Shown here in pieces: positions 26,857 to 33,931 of a stretch of 33,931 nt of DNA (positions are counted from its first letter, which is position 1; each line of letters begins with the position of its first letter). The DNA is from Victivallales bacterium (lineage in GTDB: Bacteria > Verrucomicrobiota > Lentisphaeria > Oligosphaerales > Lenti-02). The notes below the pieces were generated by a model. That model did not search any database and was not told the origin of the DNA. It was given only the letters and a program-made list of their open reading frames with translations. The position numbers and the translations under genes are program-made. Location of the stretch: NCBI GenBank assembly GCA_003245525.1, contig QKCY01000376.1:1-33931 (forward strand), written 5' to 3'.

Positions 26857-27576
26857 ATGCTGGAGCGTCTGCGCCGCCGGATCGAGGAAAAGACCGCCGA
26901 CCAGCGGGCTCGGCCGGTCACCATCGCCGCCTTGGGCGACAGTGTGACCGCCGGGGTCTTCGAGCGGGTGGACTACGACTTCGTCGCCGTCTACCATGCC
27001 CGGCTGAAGGGCCTGCTGGAGGCCCGGTGGCCCCAGTGCATCTTCAACGTGCTCAATGTGGGCGTGAACGGCGACAGCGCTCCCGGCGGTCTCGCCCGGC
27101 TGGAGCGGGATGTCATCCCCCACCAGCCCGATCTGGTCACGATCGCCTTCGGGCTGAACGATAGCGGCGGCGGCGAAGCGGGCCGGACCCGGTTCGCGGA
27201 CGCCCTGCGCGGCATCGCCGGGACCCTGCGCGAGCGCACCGAGGCGGAACTGCTGTTTCTCACGCCCAGTTTCATGAACTCCCGCGACGCCGGGGACGCT
27301 GTGGCCCCCAACCACCGCGCCGCCAACCTGCCCGCCCTGTTCGCCGAACGGCAGAACAGTGGTCTCCTGGCCCATTACGCCGAGGAGGTGCGCACGGTCG
27401 CCGCCGAGTTCGGCTGCCCGGTGGCCGATGTCTACCGGGCCTGGGAGGATCTGGCCCAGGCGGGGGTGGACACCACCGCCATGCTGGCCAACGGCCTGAA
27501 CCATCCCGACCGGGAAGCGCACCGCATTCCCGCCGAACTCATCATGCAATGGATCGATCCTGCCGGAGAGCGATGA
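26857..27576 (+). CDS. SGNH/GDSL-type hydrolase
   Basis: TIAALGDSVTAGVF; NVGVNGDSAPGGL; VTIAFGLNDSGG; NGLNHPDREAHRIPAELI. Starts 13 nt after topA. Confidence 0.85.
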   Translation: MLERLRRRIEEKTADQRARPVTIAALGDSVTAGVFERVDYDFVAVYHARLKGLLEARWPQCIFNVLNVGVNGDSAPGGLARLERDVIPHQPDLVTIAFGLNDSGGGEAGRTRFADALRGIAGTLRERTEAELLFLTPSFMNSRDAGDAVAPNHRAANLPALFAERQNSGLLAHYAEEVRTVAAEFGCPVADVYRAWEDLAQAGVDTTAMLANGLNHPDREAHRIPAELIMQWIDPAGER

Positions 27577-30500
27577 TGTCCCGTTCCTTCCTGCTGTCTG
27601 TACTTGCCCTGGCCGCGCTGGCTGGAGCTGCCCCGGTCTACCAGTTCCAACTGGCCGCCGAGGACCCCGCCGTCTGGGATCGCAAGACCAACACCACGGT
27701 GGCAGCCCTGGCGGTTGCCGACTCGCAACCCGGTGGCGGTATCCGCATTACCATCGATCCGGCCAAGGTCAGCTACGGCTGGGTCAACCGCGCCTTTCCC
27801 GAGGCCGACTACAGCGCGGCCGGGGGACTGCATGGCTTCTACCGGTCCCAGGGCAGCGGCTCGGTGCTGGGCCACGTGATGCTCCTGGGCGACGAGGAAG
27901 CCAGCTACTTCCGCAACGATCTCGGACAACTGGGCGACAGCCGGGGCGAGTGGGTCGAGTTCTACCTTGACTTCCGGGGCCTGCGCCACGAGCGCGGACC
28001 GCGCAAGTCCTTCCAGCCCGCCCAGCTTGGCTCCCAGGCCAAGTTCCAGTTCCTGGCCACGGTGTCCGGCAAGCAGCCGGTCTCCTTCGACATCGCCGGC
28101 CTGGAGGTGCTGTCCGTCGCCGATGCCGCTTCCCTGGCGCGGCGCATGGCCCGCGAACAGCTGCGCCGGAACCTGCTGCCCGAGGATCGGATCGCGGCTT
28201 CCGCCCATCCCCGCCTGCTGCTGAGCGATGCCGAAGTCGCGGCCCTGAAGGCCGACATCGACCGCTATCCCGTGCTGGCCCAGGCCCGTGATCGCATGGT
28301 CGCCCTGGCCGACGAGGAGTTGCGGACCAAGGCCCTCGACGCCCGTTGGGCCCGCGTGCTCAGTTTCCGCGACGATGACCACACCGAGAACGCCCACAAC
28401 AAGCGGGGCAACTTCGAGGGCCGCCTCACCCCCACGGTCATTCCTCTGGAGACCCTGGGTGCCGCCTACCGCCTCACCGGCGACGAGCGCTATGCCCGCC
28501 GGGCCATCGAGCACGCCGTGCGCATGGCCCGTGAACTGACCGTCGATAACCCCCTCATCAACGAGGGGTTCTACTACACCCGCACCTTCTACGTCCGCGC
28601 CCTGGCCTTCACCTACGACTGGACGTACAGCCTGATGACCCCGGCGGAGCGCCAGGAGATCAAGACCACCCTCCTCGGCTTCGTCCTCGACATCCACGAG
28701 CAGAGCCAGACCGCTGGCTGGGGCCGTCGGCCCCTCCATCGCGTCTGGAACTGGGACCCCGGCCTGATGGGTGCCGCCGGCATCGGCATGCTGGCCCTCG
28801 AAGGCGAGACCCGCACCGCCGAGAAGGCCATCCTCTTCGATTGCCGTCGCCACCTGCGCGACTACCTCAGCCTGGGTATCGACCCGGACGGTTGCGGCCA
28901 CGAGGGCCCGAGCTATATCGGCTACGGTATCGGCGGGGGAGTTCCGTTCATCGAGATCCTTCGGCGACAGGGGCGCGACGACCTCTTCGTGGCCTCCAAC
29001 TACGACCTCTGTCCCCCCTGGCTGGTGGCGGAGACCCTGCCCGGCGGCGGCCGGTTCAACAACCTCTCGGACTGCGGGCATGGCCAGGCGCCCTGGCCGG
29101 TCTACACCTACGCTTGCGGGCGACTGGCCGAGCTGGCGGCCGCCGACCCCGCCAAGCCCGGCGAGCGCGCGGTGTACCCCACCATTGATCGGCCCCTGGA
29201 TATGCTTGCGCAGTTCTCCGAAGTCCCCGGTACCCGGCAGTTGAGCTACACTGCCCTGGCCGGACTCATGTCCTGGGTTTGGGAGAACGGGCCGGGACGC
29301 ATCTCGCCCAGCGAGTACGACGGTTCGCGCTGCCTCGGCTACCTCCTCTTCTACCGGCCCTTCCCGGCCCTGGCCGATCCCGCCACCGTGCTGCCCCTGG
29401 CCCAGCATTTCCGGGGCCGCGGACTGGTGGTCTGCCGGACCGGCTTCGGGCCCGATGACTGGCACCTGGCCGTTGAAGCTGGCCCCCATGCCGCCGGGCA
29501 TGACCAGGCCGACAAGGGTAGCTTCACCCTCGGGGCCTACGGGGCCGACTTGGCCGTGGACAGCGGCTATGGCAACGACGGCGACGACCACAAGAGCGGC
29601 AGTGCCTACGCCCACAACGTGGTCCTGATCGATGGCGTGGGACAGCCCCTGCACTACCACAACCAGAGCTCCGGCCACATCACCGGCTTCCACCATTCCG
29701 ACCTGCTCGACTGGATTCGGGTGGACGCCCGCGACGCCTGGGGCATCCGTTACGACGGCAACTGGAATCCGCAGCCGACGACCCCCGTCGAGCGGGCCGA
29801 GCGCACCTTCCTCTTCGTCCGGGGCAACGACGGCGTGCCGCCCTATCTGGTGGTCATGGACGACCTCGTCAAGGACAGTGCCGAGCATGACTACACTTGG
29901 CAGTGGCACATCCCCGCCGGCCTCACCTTCGAGACTGCGGGAACGCCCTGGCGGGCCATTGCCCAGACCGCGTCCCTCGCGGTCCTGCGGAGCGAAGAGA
30001 CCGGCGGCGGCAGCGCCGACTTCGTGTTCACCGTGCAGCAGGCGGGGACCTACCGGCTGGCAGGTCTGACCCGGGCGGGCGGCAAGGACACGGGCAAGTC
30101 CGACAGCTTCTTCATCGGCCTCGACGACGGCCCGAAGCTCACGTGGGATATCCCCGGCAACAGCAACCTCAGTTGGGGTTGGGTCCAGGACCGGGCGGCC
30201 ACCGAGCCCGCCACCTTCACCCTTGAAGCCGGCACCCATGTGGCCCATCTCGGCAAGCGCGAGCCCGAAGCGGAACTGGCCAAGCTGGCTCTGGTCCCTG
30301 CCGATGCGGAACTGCCGCTGTCGCCGCTGCTCGATCCCAAGACGGGCCTGGTCGTGAGCGCCGATGGCGCCAAGCCCGGTGCCGAGCCCTTCTCCCTGAT
30401 CCCGGCGGGTACGGTTGTCGGCCCCAAGGCCAGTCTGGAAGTCTTTCCCGTCCGTCCCTTGGGCGGCAAGGTCGAGACCGCGTGGTTCGAGACTAGCCGC

Positions 30501-30797
30501 GAAGGCAGCCACCCCCGTCTCCAGTACACGGTCCGGGGCCAGGCCCCGCGTTTCGTGATGGTCCTCGTGCCCCGCCAGGAAGGCATCCCGAGTCCCACGG
30601 TCACCGCTGCGGGAGACTGGGGGGCCAAGGTGGTCTGGGGCGATGTGGCGGACACGATCCAGTTCAGCCACGCCGCCGAGGCCGAATACGGCAGCGCCAC
30701 CTTCCGCCGCGAGCGCCAGGGCAAGGTTCTGGCCGAGGGCTGGCTCGACGCCCCCCGCGCTGGCCAGTCCAGCGTGGTGGCGACCGAAGGCCGCTGA
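27573..30797 (+). CDS. Secreted heparinase II/III-family-like polysaccharide lyase
   Basis: Signal peptide MSRSFLLSVLALAALAGAAP; AFTYDWTYSLMTPAERQEI; AAGHDQADKGSFTLGAYGADLAVDSGYG...HNVVLIDGVGQ. Overlaps the SGNH stop by ATGA. Confidence 0.86.
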   Translation: MMSRSFLLSVLALAALAGAAPVYQFQLAAEDPAVWDRKTNTTVAALAVADSQPGGGIRITIDPAKVSYGWVNRAFPEADYSAAGGLHGFYRSQGSGSVLGHVMLLGDEEASYFRNDLGQLGDSRGEWVEFYLDFRGLRHERGPRKSFQPAQLGSQAKFQFLATVSGKQPVSFDIAGLEVLSVADAASLARRMAREQLRRNLLPEDRIAASAHPRLLLSDAEVAALKADIDRYPVLAQARDRMVALADEELRTKALDARWARVLSFRDDDHTENAHNKRGNFEGRLTPTVIPLETLGAAYRLTGDERYARRAIEHAVRMARELTVDNPLINEGFYYTRTFYVRALAFTYDWTYSLMTPAERQEIKTTLLGFVLDIHEQSQTAGWGRRPLHRVWNWDPGLMGAAGIGMLALEGETRTAEKAILFDCRRHLRDYLSLGIDPDGCGHEGPSYIGYGIGGGVPFIEILRRQGRDDLFVASNYDLCPPWLVAETLPGGGRFNNLSDCGHGQAPWPVYTYACGRLAELAAADPAKPGERAVYPTIDRPLDMLAQFSEVPGTRQLSYTALAGLMSWVWENGPGRISPSEYDGSRCLGYLLFYRPFPALADPATVLPLAQHFRGRGLVVCRTGFGPDDWHLAVEAGPHAAGHDQADKGSFTLGAYGADLAVDSGYGNDGDDHKSGSAYAHNVVLIDGVGQPLHYHNQSSGHITGFHHSDLLDWIRVDARDAWGIRYDGNWNPQPTTPVERAERTFLFVRGNDGVPPYLVVMDDLVKDSAEHDYTWQWHIPAGLTFETAGTPWRAIAQTASLAVLRSEETGGGSADFVFTVQQAGTYRLAGLTRAGGKDTGKSDSFFIGLDDGPKLTWDIPGNSNLSWGWVQDRAATEPATFTLEAGTHVAHLGKREPEAELAKLALVPADAELPLSPLLDPKTGLVVSADGAKPGAEPFSLIPAGTVVGPKASLEVFPVRPLGGKVETAWFETSREGSHPRLQYTVRGQAPRFVMVLVPRQEGIPSPTVTAAGDWGAKVVWGDVADTIQFSHAAEAEYGSATFRRERQGKVLAEGWLDAPRAGQSSVVATEGR

Positions 30798-30815
30798 TGC
30801 TCGGGCCCGCGTTCC

Positions 30816-31109
30816 TTACGCCCTCAGCCAAAAGACCAGCAAGGCCACCACTCCCCCGGTGACAAGAGTCGCCAGGATGGCCAGGTAAAGCCGCGAACGT
30901 CTTCGTCTCCGTTCGCGACACGATCTGCAGACACGGCGGGTCCGCCCCGACCGGGAATGGCCGGAAAGCGCCCGCCCCACGGCCAGGATCGGGGAGCCTC
31001 CGGCGCTTCCCAGCCTGGGGGTCTGCCCGGCGGCTTCGGTGGCATCGTGCCAGCGTCCGCAGACCGCGCAGAGGAAATCGGTGTCAGCTACAGGCAAGCC
31101 GTCCTTCAT
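30816..31109 (-). CDS. 97-aa putative zinc-ribbon protein with C-terminal TM anchor
   Basis: FLCAVCGRWHDATEA...RRVCRSCRERRRRRSRLYLAILATLVTGGVVALLVFWLRA. Two CxxC pairs, then a basic stretch and TM. No clear RBS. Confidence 0.5.
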   Translation of the reverse strand: MKDGLPVADTDFLCAVCGRWHDATEAAGQTPRLGSAGGSPILAVGRALSGHSRSGRTRRVCRSCRERRRRRSRLYLAILATLVTGGVVALLVFWLRA

Positions 31110-31188
31110 GCCAATCTGACGCCATACATGGAGCGCTTCCCCGAAATCCCGGCTGCGCGTTGTGGTCAGGACACCGGCGGTATTCCCC

Positions 31189-31265
31189 GCGCCCGAGGCC
31201 GGGCGCTCCTCCCGCACGTGGGATAGGCGAAAGGCCTTGGCGAAGAAGCGGCGGGCCTCCGCCGC
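31189..31265. repeat. Inverted pair of REP-like hairpins (REPIN-like), copy 3
   Basis: GCGCCCG-AGGC-CGGGCGC-TCCTCC (31189-31212) and GAAGAA-GCGGCGG-GCCT-CCGCCGC (to 31265). Confidence 0.8.
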
Positions 31266-31404
31266 CGAGGCGCGGCAGCGCCGATCAGGGATGCATTGGG
31301 CGCGAGGGAAAATGGCCCCCAGACTCCATGGCTGTTGCCTAACTGACATCATATCCCACCTGATGGAATCCCCGTCGTGCATACGTGGCGTAGGGGTGGG
31401 AGCC

Positions 31405-31435
31405 AAAGAAAACGGCCGTCCGGGCGGACGGCCGT
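31405..31435 (-). terminator. Rho-independent terminator of the winged-helix/tubulin-like operon
   Basis: acggccgtcc-gggc-ggacggccgt (10-bp perfect stem, 31412-31435); on the minus strand it is followed by TTTTCTTT. Confidence 0.85.
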
Positions 31436-31458
31436 CGAGGTTGGCTGGAGAAGAGGAC

Positions 31459-32559
31459 CTAGAGCTTGCCGAGGCGCTTGAGAACGCTGAGGACGTCCTC
31501 GCCTGCCCCGCGCTGCTTGGCTTCCCGTTCGGCGTGCTCGCGGAGGTTGACTTCGAGCTTGGGGAGCTGGATGTGCTGTTCCAGGGACTTCCGCACCTTG
31601 GCCTGGGTATGCTCGTCGGAGATGCGGTTGAAGTCGTCGAGCAGCTCGGCCGGCTTGCGCGAGTAGAGCAGGGAGACGGTGACGAAGGGCTTGGTCCGTT
31701 CCGGGTTCTCCACCACGCTATAGACCGGCGACACGTCGATCTTGGCGAAGTATTCCAGGATTTCGTAGAAGGCGGTGGGGTCGCCACCGGCCGGGACTTC
31801 GAGCAGGAACAGGGCCTCGATGGGGGACTCCGGCGGCAGCAGCAGCGGGTTGGGGTTGGCCGCGAGCTGGCCGGCGAAGGAGGCCGAGGGGTTGTAGTCG
31901 AAGTAGGTGAAGTGGTTGAAGAAGGGGCGGCTGATGTAGTGGGCGAAATCCTCGTAGTCGATGTGCCCGTCCAGCAGGCCGAGGGTGTCGTTCTTCTCGG
32001 GGACGGCCTGGAAGACGCTCAGAGAGTCGGCGATCATCCGGTTGAAGCGGTCCTCGCGCAGACGCGACTCGAACTTGAGGCGGTTGGAGAAGAGGAAGAT
32101 GTTGCCCGTGCTGCCGCTGTCGATGGCCTGGGAGACCGGGCCGCCGAGGATGGCGATGGTGTTGCGGGTGAACTCGGCCGGCTCCAGCTTGGCGAAGGGG
32201 AGGATCAGGGCGAACTGGGTCTTCTGGGAGGGCTGGATCTCCTCGTCGAGGTTGGTCAGCTCCTCGATCAGCGCGGCGGTGATGCCGTTGCCGGTGCCGC
32301 CGCCGGTGGAACTGAAAACGAGGTCGCCCCGCGCCATCTGCGAGAGCTCGCGGCGCAGGGACTGGAAGGCTTCGCGCCCGATCTCGGGGTCCTTGCGCGA
32401 ACCGCGGAACTGGCCGCCCGCGTGGTGCAAGGAGGCCAGAATGCGCCGCCCCGCCTCGGGGATCTTGCCCAGTTCGGTTTCCGAAACGTTGATGACGGTC
32501 GCGTCCGGGTTCAGCGCCGTCGCAATCTTGCTGCCCGCTCCGCCGATACCGATGGTCAT
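31459..32559 (-). CDS. Divergent FtsZ/tubulin-superfamily GTPase (TubZ-like candidate)
   Basis: T1-like MTIGIGGAGSKIA; T4 signature DLVFSSTGGGTGNGITAAL; T5/T6-like ALILPFAKLEP and FSNRLKFESRLREDRFNRMIADSLSVF; T7-like DGHIDYEDFAHYI; basic C-tail REHAEREAKQRGAGEDVLSVLKRLGKL. 366 aa. Confidence 0.87.
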   Translation of the reverse strand: MTIGIGGAGSKIATALNPDATVINVSETELGKIPEAGRRILASLHHAGGQFRGSRKDPEIGREAFQSLRRELSQMARGDLVFSSTGGGTGNGITAALIEELTNLDEEIQPSQKTQFALILPFAKLEPAEFTRNTIAILGGPVSQAIDSGSTGNIFLFSNRLKFESRLREDRFNRMIADSLSVFQAVPEKNDTLGLLDGHIDYEDFAHYISRPFFNHFTYFDYNPSASFAGQLAANPNPLLLPPESPIEALFLLEVPAGGDPTAFYEILEYFAKIDVSPVYSVVENPERTKPFVTVSLLYSRKPAELLDDFNRISDEHTQAKVRKSLEQHIQLPKLEVNLREHAEREAKQRGAGEDVLSVLKRLGKL

Positions 32560-32888
32560 GATGCGATCCCCTTCAGATGAAGCGAGGGTTTGGGCGAGAA
32601 CGCCTTCTCCAGGACAAGCTGCCGGAGGGCCTTGGCGCCGTGCGTGGTGATGTAGATGTTCTTGCGGTTGCCTTCGTCGCGCAGGTCCACGAAGCGCAAC
32701 GCGGCCAGCGCCGCCACGGTGGCCATGGCCGTCTGCTTGGTCCGGGTCATGCCGGAGAACTTCAGGTCGTCGAAGCAGTTGGTGATGTTGTACCGCACCC
32801 CCGCGCCTTCGCTCTGGGCAGCCCAGTAGAGGACCAGAAAATGGTCCTCGGCGAGGAAGCTGACTTGTTCGTCGAACAAGGTGCTCAT
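32556..32888 (-). CDS. Small winged-helix DNA-binding protein (TubR-like candidate)
   Basis: 110 aa; helical core AEDHFLVLYWAAQ...TRTKQTAMATVAALAALRFVDLRD then wing-like NRKNIYITTHGAKALRQLV. ATGA overlap with the tubulin-like gene; ggagag RBS. Confidence 0.75.
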   Translation of the reverse strand: MSTLFDEQVSFLAEDHFLVLYWAAQSEGAGVRYNITNCFDDLKFSGMTRTKQTAMATVAALAALRFVDLRDEGNRKNIYITTHGAKALRQLVLEKAFSPKPSLHLKGIAS

Positions 32889-32937
32889 GGCTCTCCAAAA
32901 CGGCAGGTCGGGCGGTCCGGTTGACGACCGTCTTTGT

Positions 32938-32965
32938 ACTGTACTACACTGCCAAGGGGTGTCAA
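32938..32965 (-). promoter_or_regulatory. Putative sigma70-type promoter of the winged-helix/tubulin-like operon
   Basis: Minus strand TTGACA - 16 bp - TACAGT, ending about 50 nt upstream of the winged-helix ATG. Confidence 0.55.
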
Positions 32966-33174
32966 CGGAAGGGGCGGCAAGAACCGGTCGAGAAGGGGGA
33001 TGGCCAGGTCTGCCGGATGATGCCGGGTCGACGGCGTTTGCGTTGCGCAGCGCGGCATGGTATTCCTATGGGAGAGAGATGTCACCATGGTCACGGTCGC
33101 AGACGCTGCGTTCCGCATGGGCGTTGTTATGGCCTGGGTGGTCTCGTCTGGGATCGGCAAGCTGGGAAGGGGAC

Positions 33175-33657
33175 ATGCGAACTTCGCTACAGGTGGTCTT
33201 CATGCTGACGGCCCTGGTGCTGGTTTTTCAGTTCGACCGCGGGGTGCGGAGCGCGGAGTGGCGCTATGTCTGCCGACTGTTGGGAGATACCCCGGCGGAG
33301 CCGTGCGACCGGGGCTGCGGCGGCTACGTCGGCTATGGCGTGGACGCCCCCGGTGGCGGCGCCTTCGGCCGGGCGGTTCCCCTGGCCGAGGGTGCGTTTC
33401 CCGATGGCGTTCCCGTCCAGGCGCTCTGGGTCGGGCCTGGCTGGTACTGCGTCAAGGGGTATGGCGGCTCGTCGCCGAGCACTCTCCGGCAGGTTGCCCA
33501 GGAGTGCGAGGAGTTCTCCAGCCCCGAGCAGTGGGCCCGGGTGCGGTTCGGCGTGTGCAGGCACACCCCCGGCGATGCTTTCCCCTATCAGATGGCCGTC
33601 ACCGACGGGGCCGTGTACCACTCCCACGCCGCCTGCCAAGCCGCAAGTGCCAGGTGA
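33175..33657 (+). CDS. Secreted/anchored Cys-containing protein of unknown function
   Basis: MRTSLQVVFMLTALVLVFQF N-terminus; RYVCRLLGDTPAEPCDRGCGGYVGYG... WYCVKGYGG... VAQECEEFSS... FGVCRHTPGDAFPYQMAVTDGAVYHSHAAC. Confidence 0.62.
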   Translation: MRTSLQVVFMLTALVLVFQFDRGVRSAEWRYVCRLLGDTPAEPCDRGCGGYVGYGVDAPGGGAFGRAVPLAEGAFPDGVPVQALWVGPGWYCVKGYGGSSPSTLRQVAQECEEFSSPEQWARVRFGVCRHTPGDAFPYQMAVTDGAVYHSHAACQAASAR

Positions 33658-33666
33658 TGACCTCGC

Positions 33667-33931
33667 CTAGACGGCGAGCACATGCAGGGTTACGGGAATG
33701 GTCCCGGACCAGACCATCCGAACCGGGCGACGACCGTAGGGAAGGATCTGGATCGTCGTCTGTTGCCCCCCCTCGGCAAAGGTCTCGACCACCCGATGGT
33801 CCAGCAGGATCTGACAAGGCGACGCGGCGGTGCCCACCGCCACGGTCGCTCCGTCATCGAGGACGAGGTGCAGCTCGCCTGCCCCTTCCGGCACTTGGGC
33901 CACCCAGGCCTCCCCGTTCAGTTCGGCCTCT
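33667..33931 (-). CDS. C-terminal fragment of a probable GH32-like protein (truncated by window edge)
   Basis: ILLDHRVVETFAEGGQQTTIQILPYGRRPVRMVW resembles the GH32 C-terminal beta-sandwich DxSxVExFxNxG motif; ORF is open to the window end. Confidence 0.5.
   Translation of the reverse strand, partial: EAELNGEAWVAQVPEGAGELHLVLDDGATVAVGTAASPCQILLDHRVVETFAEGGQQTTIQILPYGRRPVRMVWSGTIPVTLHVLAV

Noticed and set aside
23916-26924. 1002-aa minus-strand ORF
   Set aside because: Exactly antisense to topA/dprA end; composition is the typical GC-rich mirror (G/A/V/L/H/D-rich), no recognisable domain.
27432-30671. 1079-aa minus-strand ORF
   Set aside because: Antisense to the heparinase-like gene, which has a signal peptide, family motifs and operon context.
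31162-32580. 472-aa plus-strand ORF
   Set aside because: Antisense to the tubulin-like gene; its N-terminus is translated REP sequence and terminator.

Overview
High-GC bacterial chromosomal window. The [26 protein letters not shown] prepilin-like protein and repeat-rich intergenic DNA suggest a PVC-type genome (Lentisphaerota/Verrucomicrobiota-like), which is inference only. About 26 genes are supportable: hemW, a PpiC-type PPIase, a GH28-like enzyme, a large secreted glycosidase-like protein, trhA (hemolysin III), xthA, a uroporphyrinogen decarboxylase-family protein, a D-2-hydroxyacid dehydrogenase, a tandem SGNH hydrolase, a large polytopic membrane protein, a five-gene envelope cluster (zinc-ribbon membrane protein, YhhN-like, coiled/Ala-rich membrane protein, 74-aa membrane protein, SLT transglycosylase), a zinc-ribbon/PH-like membrane protein, a beta-propeller-like secreted protein, a prepilin-like protein, dprA-topA, a second SGNH hydrolase, a heparinase II/III-like protein, a 97-aa zinc-ribbon membrane protein, and a translationally coupled pair of a winged-helix protein and a divergent FtsZ/tubulin-superfamily GTPase. 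Best candidates for something undescribed are: (1) the winged-helix + tubulin-like GTPase operon (31459-32888, minus), which has the TubR-TubZ gene order, its own promoter and terminator; (2) a REP/REPIN-like family at three loci, each pairing two stem variants (GCGGCGG and GCGCCCG) around a mostly conserved GCCT loop and a GGAGAAGC-type flank, in inverted orientation; (3) a dense palindrome array upstream of xthA; and (4) a TopA C-terminus carrying three copies of an RGKRxYDDxxFxxSLxxQ module. No tRNA, rRNA, CRISPR array or transposase gene was recognised.
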